From contig CALHYX010000034.1 in NCBI GenBank assembly GCA_938041035.1, positions 17,929 to 81,928 of the forward strand: DNA of 64,000 nucleotides, in the 5' to 3' direction. Made by a program: the position numbers and the translations under genes. The DNA comes from an uncultured Acidimicrobiales bacterium. Its GTDB lineage: Bacteria > Actinomycetota > Acidimicrobiia > Acidimicrobiales > SHLQ01. Positions 44,148 to 52,691 of this stretch are shown here, piece after piece; the first letter of the stretch is position 1, and each line of letters starts with the position of its first letter. The notes beneath the pieces were generated by a model, which was not told the DNA's origin, searched no databases, and worked only from the letters and a program-made list of their open reading frames with translations.

Positions 44148-45548
44148 ATGGGTTCTCTGCGGTTGCGCCTGACCCTGCTCGCGACCGCACTCGTGCTGGG
44201 CGTCCTGATCGCCGGCGCATCGCTGCTCTACGGGCTGCAGCGGAGCCAACTCACCGACAGCGTCGATCGGTCGTTGACCGAGCGAGCGGATACGATCGCC
44301 GCCCTGTTCGGCGAGAGCGGTCTGCCCCCATCGTTTGGCGCCGACGACGAAGACCGGGCGGTTCAGGTCGTCGATGGCGCAGGTAACGTCGTCGCCGCGA
44401 GCAGAAATCTCCGGAATGCAGGCCCGATCGCAAACCTCGATGTCTCCCTCGGCGAACGCATCCGCACCACCGCTGCGCCAGCCGTTGGCGAAGACGACTT
44501 CCGGATACTGAGCCGAAGGATCACCACCGCCGAAGGTGGCTTTGTCCTCCACGTTGCCGAGAGCACCGATGATCTGGAGGACAACAGCGAATCGCTCCTC
44601 GCCACGCTTGCGGCCGCGGTGCCGTTTCTCGCCGCGCTTCTCGCCGGACTGATCTGGTGGCTGGTGGGTCGCACGCTGCGCCCGGTCGACACCATGCGGT
44701 CTGAAGTCGATGCCATCTCCGACACCCAAGTGGCCCACCAGCTCGTCCACCCGGGACGCAACGATGAGATCGGACGACTCGCCACCACCCTCAATCAGAT
44801 GCTGCACCGCCTCCACCGTTCCAGCGAGCAGCAGCGACAGTTCGTTGCGGATGCGGCTCACGAACTGCGAACCCCACTGACCCGTCTTCGCACCACGGTG
44901 GAGGTTGATATTGCCCAGCCCGACGCCGCCGACCCGGAACGCACCAACCGGGAGGTCCGAGCCGAAGTCCTGGAGCTCCAGCGCCTCATCGACGACCTGC
45001 TTCATCTGGCGAATAGCGACGACGGATCAGCCTCGGACTACCACGCCATGCTCGACCTCGATGATCTCGTGATGGCCGAGATCCGGGAGCAACGTCGCGC
45101 CACCCCGCACGCGACCGTCGGCGCCGCCAACGTATCCGCCTGCGAGATCACCGGCGACGAGGCTCAGATCCGACGGGCGTTCCGCAACCTGCTCACCAAC
45201 GCCATTCGTCACGCGCACGCCCGGGTGGAGGTGACGCTCGAGCAGAACCCCAGCGGCGCTCGCCTCCTCGTCGACGACGATGGGCCAGGCGTCGATCCCG
45301 ACCAGCGCGAAGCGGTGTTTGATCGCTTCACCCGACTCGACGAGGCCCGTAGCGTCGACCAGGGGGGTGCCGGACTCGGACTTGCCATCACCCGCGACAT
45401 CGTCACCCGACACGGAGGCACCGTGCGCTGCGAGCCGTCCCCGCTGGGCGGCGCCCGGTTCGTGGCGACGTTCGGACACCCCGCCGACGGAGGGCCGGAC
45501 GAACCCGATCCCCCGCCCGAAACGGGTCCGCTCAACCCGCGTTCATGA
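44148..45548 (+). CDS. Sensor histidine kinase
   Basis: The protein has 466 residues. Transmembrane helices at about 10-30 and 157-177 flank an extracytoplasmic sensor domain of roughly 125 residues. HAMP follows (RTLRPVDTMRSEVDAI), then the H-box DAAHELRTPLTRLR (H238), N-box NLLTNAIRHA, G1 DDGPGV and G2 GGAGLGLAI. It phosphorylates the adjacent response regulator. Its last 17 bases overlap the end of the convergent lipoprotein gene. The sensor domain has no recognised ligand motif. Confidence 0.95.
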   Translation: MGSLRLRLTLLATALVLGVLIAGASLLYGLQRSQLTDSVDRSLTERADTIAALFGESGLPPSFGADDEDRAVQVVDGAGNVVAASRNLRNAGPIANLDVSLGERIRTTAAPAVGEDDFRILSRRITTAEGGFVLHVAESTDDLEDNSESLLATLAAAVPFLAALLAGLIWWLVGRTLRPVDTMRSEVDAISDTQVAHQLVHPGRNDEIGRLATTLNQMLHRLHRSSEQQRQFVADAAHELRTPLTRLRTTVEVDIAQPDAADPERTNREVRAEVLELQRLIDDLLHLANSDDGSASDYHAMLDLDDLVMAEIREQRRATPHATVGAANVSACEITGDEAQIRRAFRNLLTNAIRHAHARVEVTLEQNPSGARLLVDDDGPGVDPDQREAVFDRFTRLDEARSVDQGGAGLGLAITRDIVTRHGGTVRCEPSPLGGARFVATFGHPADGGPDEPDPPPETGPLNPRS

Positions 45549-46380
45549 CCTCTTCCTCGACCGCATCGGCCACCGGTGCAACGTGGGTGTCGTCGCACGC
45601 CTCGGCGGCGACGGCGACAGCTCGTTCGTAACCCTGGAGTTCGGCCAGCAGGGCGGCTTCGTCCGCAGCCAGCTCGTCGATGCTCCGATCGCCGACCAGA
45701 CCCATGAATCGCTCCGTTACCTCGTCCTGAGGATCGTCCGGATGATCGAAGGGCCCGAACCCGGCCGCCTGGACGCAGTCGCGCCACTTGCCGATCGCTT
45801 CGACGACGCGCGGATCGTTGTCGACCTTCGCATCGACCGGATTCACGTACGACGGATCGAGCTCGGCGATCGAGAACACGGCGGCCACCGCTTCGGCCGA
45901 GCAGCCGTCGAGAGGAGAAAAGTCCTCCTCCTCGAGACCAATGGCAAAGGTCCATCCCGGATTCTCCCCCAGTAGGGCGAACAGATACGCCTGCCGATCG
46001 CCGTCGCTGAGTCCTTCGAGCAGCGACGCGTTCGTCGGCCCGAGCCCGACCGACACCGCCGGGGTGTCGGGACGGGTCGACACGCCGTAGCCGTACTGCG
46101 CGGTGAACTCCTCGTCGGAGAGCCCGGGCCCGCTGTCGTAGTCGTCCATCGCCCCCTTCACCGTCGGCCAGTCGGCAGCGACGTAGTCGAACCCCGCGTC
46201 CTGCATGCAGGACTCGATGCGGGCCTCCACGTCGTCGACCTTGGCGACGAGTTCGGCCTGGGTGAGACCGAATTCTTCGAGCTGGGCCCCCTGAGTACCA
46301 GGGACGGAGACGCCACCGCACGCGGTGACGACGATCGATGCGGCTAGAGGAATTATCAGGTGCTTTCGTGTTGGTTTCAT
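45532..46380 (-). CDS. Lipoprotein of unknown function
   Basis: The protein has 282 residues with a short basic leader and lipobox VVTAC (C21) followed by GG. The mature protein is acidic and helical, with two pairs of spaced Cys (ARIESCMQDAGFDYV, KWRDCVQAAGFGPF) that repeat a C-x-x-x-A-G-F pattern, suggesting an internal duplication. It is divergent from the adaptor-ABC operon; the operator-like repeats lie just upstream of its start, so it may belong to the same regulon. Confidence 0.82.
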   Translation of the reverse strand: MKPTRKHLIIPLAASIVVTACGGVSVPGTQGAQLEEFGLTQAELVAKVDDVEARIESCMQDAGFDYVAADWPTVKGAMDDYDSGPGLSDEEFTAQYGYGVSTRPDTPAVSVGLGPTNASLLEGLSDGDRQAYLFALLGENPGWTFAIGLEEEDFSPLDGCSAEAVAAVFSIAELDPSYVNPVDAKVDNDPRVVEAIGKWRDCVQAAGFGPFDHPDDPQDEVTERFMGLVGDRSIDELAADEAALLAELQGYERAVAVAAEACDDTHVAPVADAVEEEVMNAG

Positions 46381-46403
46381 GGTCGCAGCGTGCTCGGTCG
46401 TTG

Positions 46404-46438
46404 CTGACCGGGGCCTGACCCGTCAGGTGGCGGTCAGG
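46404..46438. promoter_or_regulatory. Operator-like repeats before the adaptor-ABC operon
   Basis: CTGACC occurs at 46404 and 46415 and GTCAGG at 46422 and 46433. Each pair has an 11-bp period, and the second pair is the inverse of the first. The site lies between the divergent lipoprotein gene (start 46380) and the adaptor gene (start 46506). It matches the response-regulator upstream site and the PepSY upstream site in sequence and spacing. Confidence 0.6.
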
Positions 46439-46505
46439 GTCTTCGGTGAACGCTTGCGACCATGAACCAAATCACGAAACCAATCTGTCCAAAGGCGGTC
46501 GTCTC

Positions 46506-47651
46506 ATGAGGCGCCGAACGGTCGCGGTCGTCGTGTTCGGCTCGGTCCTCCTCGCCGCGGCGGCCGGGTGGATCGCATCGAACCGCGTCAGCTCACCAGC
46601 CGATGCCGCCGCCCAAACCGCACCACCGGAGCCGTCGCCGATCCTCGTACCCGTGGAGTCACGGGTGGTCGCGACCGAAATCGTCACGCGGGGCACCGGT
46701 CGGTTCGGCTCACCCGTGACGGTCACGCTGCCGACCTCGACGGTGAAAGACACCGACCCGATCGTCACGTGGCTGCCCGGTCCGGGTTCGTTGATCCAGG
46801 ACGGCGGCCTTCTGAGCCGGATCGACGATCGGCCGGTCCTGGCCCTCGCCGGCGAGATGCCGATGTACCGGGATCTGGCGCTCGGCATGCGGGGACGTGA
46901 CGTCGAGCAGCTCGAGCAGTCGCTGCTTCGTCTCGGTATCGACCCGGGCCCGGTCGACGGACTCTATGACCGAGCGACCCAGCGAGCCGCCATCGCCCTC
47001 TATGCCGACCATCAGGGACTGCAACCCATGTTCGGCCAAAAGGTCGCGCCGTCGACGGTTGCGTTCGGTATCCCCCGCGACGAGTTGGTCTTCCTCCCGT
47101 CGCTCCCCGTGCGGGTCAGCGAGCTCGACGCCGCGGAGGGGACGGTGCTGACGGGCGCGCTCGCGACCGTCACCGACGTAACCGTAACCATCGACTCTTC
47201 GTTGGCCCTCGACGAGGTCGACCTCGTGACGGTCGGCTCGCGGGTCACGATCGACGAACCGAATCTCGGCATCACGGCCGAGGGCACGGTCACCCGGATC
47301 GACGACACCCCGGGAACGATGGGCGTCGACGGCTTCCACGTGTACATGGAGGTCGGCGTCAACGGATCGCCATCGGGAATCGCCGGGGCATCGGTGCGCC
47401 TCACGGTGCCGGTCGAGACCACCGGCACCGCGGCTGTGGCCGTGCCGGTCGCGGCGTTGTCGCTGGCGGCCGACGGATCGTCGAGGGTGCAGGTGCAGCA
47501 GGGCACTTCGCTGGAGTTCGTCGCCGTCGAGCCCGGGCTGACCGCCGACGGCTTTGTGGAGCTCGTCCAGGCGGGAACGCTGTCGGTGGGCGACCTCGTC
47601 GTCGTGGGACTGGACGGTCCTGCCGAGGTACCGAGCGAGGTGACGCCATGA
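46506..47651 (+). CDS. Membrane-fusion/adaptor protein with peptidoglycan-binding domain
   Basis: The protein has 381 residues from ATG 46506. A single N-terminal membrane helix (about 6-24, VVVFGSVLLAAAAGWIA) anchors it. Residues about 123-172 form a peptidoglycan-binding domain (LALGMRGRDVEQLEQSLLRL, PVDGLYDRATQRAA). The C-terminal part has the beta-barrel strands of MacA/HlyD adaptors (VTIDEPNLGITAEGTVTRID, VAVPVAALSLAADG). The domain order suggests it links the cell wall with the ABC permease. It is the first gene of an operon with the ATPase, overlapping by four bases. Confidence 0.88.
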   Translation: MRRRTVAVVVFGSVLLAAAAGWIASNRVSSPADAAAQTAPPEPSPILVPVESRVVATEIVTRGTGRFGSPVTVTLPTSTVKDTDPIVTWLPGPGSLIQDGGLLSRIDDRPVLALAGEMPMYRDLALGMRGRDVEQLEQSLLRLGIDPGPVDGLYDRATQRAAIALYADHQGLQPMFGQKVAPSTVAFGIPRDELVFLPSLPVRVSELDAAEGTVLTGALATVTDVTVTIDSSLALDEVDLVTVGSRVTIDEPNLGITAEGTVTRIDDTPGTMGVDGFHVYMEVGVNGSPSGIAGASVRLTVPVETTGTAAVAVPVAALSLAADGSSRVQVQQGTSLEFVAVEPGLTADGFVELVQAGTLSVGDLVVVGLDGPAEVPSEVTP

Positions 47652-48322
47652 CGGCACTCATCGACGTTCGAGGTCTTACCCGAACATTCGGCACGGGATC
47701 CCATGCGATCCGCGCCATCGACGATCTCGATTTTCGGGTCGATCGGGGGGAGTTCGTTGCGATCGTGGGCTCGTCGGGATCGGGCAAGTCGACCCTCATG
47801 AACATGCTCGGGTGTCTGGACCAGCCGACGTCGGGTAGCTACCACCTTGCGGGCGTCGACGTGGGTGAGCTCAGCGATCGGCGGCGGGCCGGGCTCCGGA
47901 GTCGAACCATCGGTTTCGTGTTCCAGTCATTTCACCTCCTGCCGCACAACTCCGTGGTGGAGAACGTCATGCTCAGCGAGGTCTACCGACGCGGACCCCG
48001 GGCCGGTCGCCGAGAACGGGCCGAGGCCGCGCTCGAGCTGGTCGGGCTGTCCCACCGGCTCGAGCAGGTGCCGACCACGTTGTCGGGCGGCGAGCGCCAG
48101 CGGGTGGCCGTCGCTCGGGCGCTGCTCGGTCAGCCGCCGCTTTTGTTGTGCGATGAGCCGACGGGCAACCTCGACTCAACGACCACCGCTTCGGTGCTCG
48201 GATTGATCGAGGAGATCCACCGGGCCGGCCAGACCGTGGTCATGATCACCCACGAACACGATGTTGCGGCCCGGGCCGGTCGGATCGTCGAGATGGCCGA
48301 CGGTCAGGTGGTGGCAGCATGA
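47648..48322 (+). CDS. MacB/LolD-type ABC transporter ATPase
   Basis: The protein has 224 residues with GSSGSGKST (Walker A, near 38), QSFHLLPHNSVVENV (Q-loop), LSGGERQR (signature, near 142), LLLCDEPTGN (Walker B) and MITHEHDVA (H-loop). The MNMLGCLDQPTSG stretch after Walker A is typical of the MacB/LolD/FtsE subfamily. It overlaps the adaptor stop and the permease start by four bases each (ATGA), so translation is coupled. It energises the adjacent permease, probably in envelope export or stress response. Confidence 0.95.
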   Translation: MTALIDVRGLTRTFGTGSHAIRAIDDLDFRVDRGEFVAIVGSSGSGKSTLMNMLGCLDQPTSGSYHLAGVDVGELSDRRRAGLRSRTIGFVFQSFHLLPHNSVVENVMLSEVYRRGPRAGRRERAEAALELVGLSHRLEQVPTTLSGGERQRVAVARALLGQPPLLLCDEPTGNLDSTTTASVLGLIEEIHRAGQTVVMITHEHDVAARAGRIVEMADGQVVAA

Positions 48323-49563
48323 GCCCCGAACCGGTACCCCCGGGCGAGCTGACCGCATCCTCCGGCCTCCGCCTGGTCGACCTGGTGGCGCAGGCGTCGG
48401 GGGGCTTGTTCGCCCGGCCCGCCCGGCTGGCACTCACCGTGCTCGGAACGGTGATCGGCATCGCGGCGTTGGTGGCCACCCTCGGGCTGTCGCGCACGGC
48501 CGGCAGCCAGATCGTCGGTCGGTTCGACGAGCTCGCCGCCACCGAAGTGCTGGTGACCGCGCAGCCGGGCCCGACGGGCCCCGTCGCCGGCGACCTGCCC
48601 TGGGATGCGGGCGAGCGCATGCGCCGCCTCGCCGGAGTTCGGGCCTCGGGCACGATGAGCGCCGTCGACATCGGCGCGACGCTCATCCGATCCTCGTCCG
48701 TGGTCGACCCCAGCCGGCAGGCGGGATCGACCGTGACGGTGTACGCCGCCTCGCCAGGTCTGTGGGACGCCGTTCGGGCCGAGCTTCGCACCGGACGGTT
48801 CATCGACGGCGGCCACTCGCTCCGTAGCGATCAGGTGGCAGTGATCGGTTCAACCGCAGCCACCAAGTTGGGTATCGACCGCGTCGACCACCAACCGGCG
48901 GTGCTCATCGGCGACGAGGTCTATGTGATCGTCGGCATCGTCGAATCGGTCGCCAGGGAGCCGTCCCTACTGGGGTCGTTGGTTATCCCGGAGGGAACCG
49001 CTCGGGAGCTTTACCGGCTCCCGACGCCGGAGAAGGTGGTGGCCGAAACCGAGATCGGCGCGGCGCGCTTGATCGCCGACCAGGCTCCGGTGGCCCTTCG
49101 ACCCGATGATCCGAGAGCCATGCGGGTGGCGTCGCCGCCCGAGCCTCAGCGCGTTCGTGACAACGTCCAAAACGATCTCGACACGCTCTTCTTGATACTC
49201 GGCGCGGTCTCCTTGCTCGTCGGCGCCATCGGAATCGCCAACGTCACGCTGGTGTCGGTGATGGAACGCACCGGCGAGATCGGTCTTCGGCGGGCACTGG
49301 GGGCAGCGCGACGTCACATCGCTCTCCAGTTCCTGACCGAGAGCGCCGTACTCGGCCTGATCGGCGGCGTCATCGGCGCCAGTGCCGGGACGTTGGTGAC
49401 CGTGGCAATCGCCGCGCAGCGATCCTGGACACCCGTGCTCGACTTGGAGATCCCCCTCGCCGCGCCGCTGCTCGGAATGGTCGTCGGCCTCGCCGCCGGG
49501 GCCTACCCCGCGTGGCGGGCTGCGGGATTCGAACCGGTCGAGGCGCTCCGCAGCGGCCTGTGA
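48319..49563 (+). CDS. MacB/FtsX-type ABC transporter permease
   Basis: The protein has 414 residues. Helix 1 (about 35-55) is followed by a large extracytoplasmic MacB-PCD-type domain (about 60-260). Three C-terminal helices belong to the FtsX fold: TLFLILGAVSLLVGAIGIAN, the loop VSVMERTGEIGLRRALGA, and AVLGLIGGVIGASAGTLV. It is coupled to the ATPase and adaptor genes. MacB-type transporters use mechanical cycles to extrude peptides or lipoproteins; the substrate here is unknown. Confidence 0.94.
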   Translation: MSPEPVPPGELTASSGLRLVDLVAQASGGLFARPARLALTVLGTVIGIAALVATLGLSRTAGSQIVGRFDELAATEVLVTAQPGPTGPVAGDLPWDAGERMRRLAGVRASGTMSAVDIGATLIRSSSVVDPSRQAGSTVTVYAASPGLWDAVRAELRTGRFIDGGHSLRSDQVAVIGSTAATKLGIDRVDHQPAVLIGDEVYVIVGIVESVAREPSLLGSLVIPEGTARELYRLPTPEKVVAETEIGAARLIADQAPVALRPDDPRAMRVASPPEPQRVRDNVQNDLDTLFLILGAVSLLVGAIGIANVTLVSVMERTGEIGLRRALGAARRHIALQFLTESAVLGLIGGVIGASAGTLVTVAIAAQRSWTPVLDLEIPLAAPLLGMVVGLAAGAYPAWRAAGFEPVEALRSGL

Positions 49564-49573
49564 CGACGAGACG

Positions 49574-49619
49574 CTGACCCTGCGCTGACGCTCAACCCGC
49601 CGGTCAGGTGAGCGACAGG
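49574..49619. promoter_or_regulatory. Operator-like repeats before the PepSY gene
   Basis: CTGACC (49574) and CTGACG (49585), then GTCAGG (49603) and GACAGG (49614), each pair with an 11-bp period. The order and sequence match the site at 46404-46438. It starts 11 bases after the permease stop and precedes the PepSY gene by 110 bases. Confidence 0.55.
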
Positions 49620-49728
49620 GCACTTTCGGCACGGTGTTCACGACGATCGATCGATCGTTTCCACCCCCAAAGCACTCCGAATTTCCGAAACAACAGAGCC
49701 CCAACCAAATAGAGAAGGAATCACTGAC

Positions 49729-50055
49729 ATGAAGCACCTATCGAAACCCGTCGTCGCAGCAGTATCGGCGGCCATTGCGGTCGCTGGCCTGGGAACCGGC
49801 GCCGCCGGCGCCGCGAGCGGAGTCGGCGACACCGATGTTCCGATCACGGGCGAGGCACTCGACCGGGCGAGCGCTGCGGCCCTGGCCGAAACGGGCGGCG
49901 GCACCGTCACCGAGACCGAGATGGAGGACGAGGACAGCGCGTACGAGGTCGAGGTCACGATGGCCGACGGCACCATCCTCGAGGTCCAGCTCGACGAGAA
50001 CTTCGGTGTCGTGAGCGTCGAGGACGAGACCCACGAAGGGAGTGACAACGACTAG
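49729..50055 (+). CDS. Secreted PepSY-domain protein
   Basis: The protein has 108 residues with a Sec signal peptide (about 1-29, VVAAVSAAIAVAGLGTGAAG). The mature part is a single PepSY-type domain: ITGEALDRASAAALAET, GGTVTETEMEDEDSAYEVEV, TILEVQLDENFGVVSVEDE. It is very acidic. PepSY domains often inhibit proteases or modulate envelope regulators. Next to a two-component system with shared operator repeats, it could be a feedback or stress-response product. An RBS (GAAGGA) lies upstream. Confidence 0.9.
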   Translation: MKHLSKPVVAAVSAAIAVAGLGTGAAGAASGVGDTDVPITGEALDRASAAALAETGGGTVTETEMEDEDSAYEVEVTMADGTILEVQLDENFGVVSVEDETHEGSDND

Positions 50056-50085
50056 ATCCCTCCAGTAAGCGTCCTCCCTTCCGGC

Positions 50086-50113
50086 GGTGCCGGCCCCAAC
50101 CGGGGCCGGCACC
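50086..50113 (+). terminator. GC-rich hairpin after the PepSY gene
   Basis: GGTGCCGGCCCC (50086-50097) pairs with GGGGCCGGCACC (50102-50113) over 12 bp around AACC, followed by CGTCGCGTTTCC. It is a good terminator for the PepSY gene. Confidence 0.7.
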
Positions 50114-50127
50114 CGTCGCGTTTCCCA

Positions 50128-50168
50128 CCCGTGGTCACTCTGGCGCCAGGCACCAGAGTGACCACGGG
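50128..50168. terminator. Second, 16-bp hairpin between convergent genes
   Basis: CCCGTGGTCACTCTGG (50128-50143) and CCAGAGTGACCACGGG (50153-50168) pair perfectly around a nine-base loop. The right arm ends two bases before the stop of the reverse-strand DUF1203 gene, so it probably terminates that gene and blocks read-through from both sides. Confidence 0.7.
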
Positions 50169-50169
50169 G

Positions 50170-50643
50170 TTAGGGGGTGGGGGCGGAGAGGCGTTCGACG
50201 TCGGTGGCCCAACAGCCGCGCGGGGTGTTGTGCACCCGCAGCCGCACGGTCGATTCGTCGGCGAACAGCCGCTCGATCGCCGCTTCGAGGTCGACGCCGT
50301 CGACCAGCTCGGCATCAACCATCAGCTCGTTCTCATCGAAGGCTCGCACCTGCAGGGTGCGACGGGTGAGCTGCGCCGGGAGCTCGTCCGCCGCGGGCGG
50401 TCCGCAGGGCACCTTGTGCAGGAAGATCGGGCTCGCTCCCCGATACGGCGAATCGCCGAGGAATGGGTCGTGGGAGACGAGGATGAGCTCTTCGTCCACC
50501 TCGGCGTCGCGCAAGCACTGGCGACACGGGTACCCCGGGAACGAGTCGGCGACGTAGACGGGACCGCCTTGTTCGCGGTGGCGGGCGGCATCGGCGGCCG
50601 CGATTGGACGAAGGGTGAACGTGGTCTTCGGGAGTGTCTTCAT
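50170..50643 (-). CDS. DUF1203 protein
   Basis: The protein has 157 residues from ATG 50643. It shows the DUF1203 pattern: PGYPCRQCLRDAEVDEELIL, SHDPFLGDSPYRGASPIFLH and KVPCGPP, with the conserved Cys pair near the start. No signal peptide is present. The family is small and uncharacterised, sometimes suspected to act on small metabolites. A long upstream open frame (to 50706) is not supported. Confidence 0.85.
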   Translation of the reverse strand: MKTLPKTTFTLRPIAAADAARHREQGGPVYVADSFPGYPCRQCLRDAEVDEELILVSHDPFLGDSPYRGASPIFLHKVPCGPPAADELPAQLTRRTLQVRAFDENELMVDAELVDGVDLEAAIERLFADESTVRLRVHNTPRGCWATDVERLSAPTP

Positions 50644-50716
50644 ACCCCGACGATCCCCCGAAATACCCCCGATGGCTCGACGGATTCGGACAGGCGCGAT
50701 CGGCACTACCCGCCGG

Positions 50717-52534
50717 CTAGAACAGCGTCGTGACGGTCGGCCCCGGTGGTGGCGGCGGCTCGGGCGTTATCGGCGGATCCGGCCTCAGCGTCGTCGGAGG
50801 TGTGGTGGGCGGTTCCGGCCTCACCGTCGTCGGAGGGGTGGTCGGCGGATCCGGCTTCACCGTGACCTGCGGTGGTGGCGTCGTTCTGGGTTGCGACGGT
50901 GGCGGGTTCACCGCGGCCGGCGGGGATGCCGGCGCCGGGCTCGATTGGGTCGGAGCATCGGTGCTCGTGGTGGCAGATGTCGTGGTCGTGGCCGCGGTCG
51001 TGGAGGGCGCGGTCGTCGTGATGGGCGCGGGGGTGAACGCCGTGGTCGAGGGACCGGTCGGGGGCACCGAGTCGCGCTCGATGGCCGTGCCAAGCACGGT
51101 GACCCGGGTTAGCGGCGACAGAGGTTTGGGCTCGGTATCGCCACCGAGGAACAGCGAGGCGACCACGGCGCCTCCGCCGAGCAACAACAGCAGGGGCAAC
51201 ATCAACAACACCGACGATCGGCGCTTCGGCGATGCGGCGGCGACCGCCGGTTCCCGGATGTCGATGTCGGGGTCCGGCGAGGTGTTCGTGGCCGCGCGTT
51301 GCGGCCCGGTGCTGGGTGATGGAGGGCTTGAGGGCCCGGGGCTCGCAGTCGCCGGAGCGGGCGGAGGCGCGACCTCGCCCGGCGGCGGGCCGAACAGGCC
51401 CGGTCTCGGTGCCGCGGGTTTCGGCGCCGGCTCGGCTTCGACATGAGGCTGCGCCGTCGACTCGCTGTCGCGCCCGGCCGCGCTGGGTCCCTCGATCGTG
51501 GTTACGCCGTCATCGACACGGCCCCCATCGACACGGCCCCCATCAACGCGGTGCCCATCAACAAGGTCCCCGTCAACGCGGTCCCCGGCAATACGTGCGG
51601 CGGGGCCGGCGGCGCCATCGGCTGAGTCGGGATCCTCGACGACGACGGTGTCCGTGCCCTCGCTGCCCTCGCTCGCCGCGGTGGCCCCAGCGGCCTCGGC
51701 CGCCTGACCCAACTCCTGGGCCCGTCGGAGCGCGATAGCCAGGTCGCCGGCGTTGGCGTAGCGGTCCTCGGGCGCCTTGGCCATCGCCGTCTCGAGCACG
51801 GTGCACACCGGATCGGGGACGGTCGGCCGCAGATCGCCGACCGGTTCGCCGACGATGCGGGCCAACAACAGCCCGAGCGGCGCGCTGCCGTTGGACTCGA
51901 CGAACGGTGCTCGACCGGAAAGCAGCGCCCACAGCGTGGCGCCCAGGCCATACACGTCGACCGCCTTGGTGCCGTCGCCGGAGTGAAAGGCCTCGGGCGG
52001 GCTGTAGGCCGGCGTCATCGTGATCGATGTCGAATGCGCCGCGCTGACCGAACCGCCGAGCTGGGAGATCCCGAAGTCGGCCACCACCGGACCGCCGTCG
52101 TCGCGCAACAAGATGTTGGCGGGCTTGAGGTCGCGGTGCAGCACGCCGGCGTTGTGCGCGTACTCGACCGTCTCGGCGACGGTGGCCACCAACTCCACCG
52201 CCTGGCGCCATGGCATGGGCCCGTTGGCGGCAATCCACTCGGCGACCGAACCGCCCGTGATGTACTCCATGATGAGGTACGGCTCGCCAAACTCGGTCTC
52301 GCCGGCCTCGAAGACCTGCACGACCCCCCGGTAGGAACTCAACCGCCCCATCGCCCGCTGCTCGCGACCGAATCGACGCAACACCGCCTCGGTGTCGCCG
52401 TCGCTGATGACCTTCACCGCAACCTGTCGGGCCAAGTGATCCTGAGTTGCGACGTACACCCGCGCCGACCCGCCCTGGCCGATGAACACGACATCGTCGA
52501 GCCCCTCGATGCCAATGTCGGGCGGTCTACTCAT
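50717..52534 (-). CDS. Receptor-type Ser/Thr protein kinase with Pro/Thr-rich tail
   Basis: The protein has 605 residues from ATG 52534, preceded by GAGGAG at a good distance. The kinase domain (about 12-270) has IGQGGSARVYVA, VAVKVI, HRDLKPANIL (near 130) and DFGISQ (near 150). A variable acidic linker contains five 5-residue repeats of the VDGxR type near residue 320. One transmembrane helix lies at about 443-465 (LMLPLLLLLGGGAVVASLFL). The outer tail is Pro/Thr-rich (VRPEPPTTPPTT) with no folded domain. It is divergent from the giant RTX gene with 157 bases between the starts. Confidence 0.93.
   Translation of the reverse strand: MSRPPDIGIEGLDDVVFIGQGGSARVYVATQDHLARQVAVKVISDGDTEAVLRRFGREQRAMGRLSSYRGVVQVFEAGETEFGEPYLIMEYITGGSVAEWIAANGPMPWRQAVELVATVAETVEYAHNAGVLHRDLKPANILLRDDGGPVVADFGISQLGGSVSAAHSTSITMTPAYSPPEAFHSGDGTKAVDVYGLGATLWALLSGRAPFVESNGSAPLGLLLARIVGEPVGDLRPTVPDPVCTVLETAMAKAPEDRYANAGDLAIALRRAQELGQAAEAAGATAASEGSEGTDTVVVEDPDSADGAAGPAARIAGDRVDGDLVDGHRVDGGRVDGGRVDDGVTTIEGPSAAGRDSESTAQPHVEAEPAPKPAAPRPGLFGPPPGEVAPPPAPATASPGPSSPPSPSTGPQRAATNTSPDPDIDIREPAVAAASPKRRSSVLLMLPLLLLLGGGAVVASLFLGGDTEPKPLSPLTRVTVLGTAIERDSVPPTGPSTTAFTPAPITTTAPSTTAATTTTSATTSTDAPTQSSPAPASPPAAVNPPPSQPRTTPPPQVTVKPDPPTTPPTTVRPEPPTTPPTTLRPDPPITPEPPPPPGPTVTTLF
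51512..51586. repeat. Five 15-bp repeats inside the kinase gene
   Basis: Five units related to ATCGACACGGCCCCC run from 51512 to 51586; the first two are identical. On the reverse strand they encode GDRVD/GDLVD/GHRVD/GGRVD/GGRVD in the kinase linker. The in-frame 15-bp unit lets repeat number vary without frameshift. Confidence 0.8.
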
Positions 52535-52691
52535 ACAGCTCCTCGAATGCGGGTGCGCCGTTCCGACTTTTGCGTCGGGACGCCGTTGGGTGAAAGATAG
52601 CGAACGCCGTTCAAATCGGCACCACGGTGGAGCGCCCCTCGCTCGTTTGTCAGCACCGACGCTCAAACGCCCATCCGGAGATACCGCTGCC

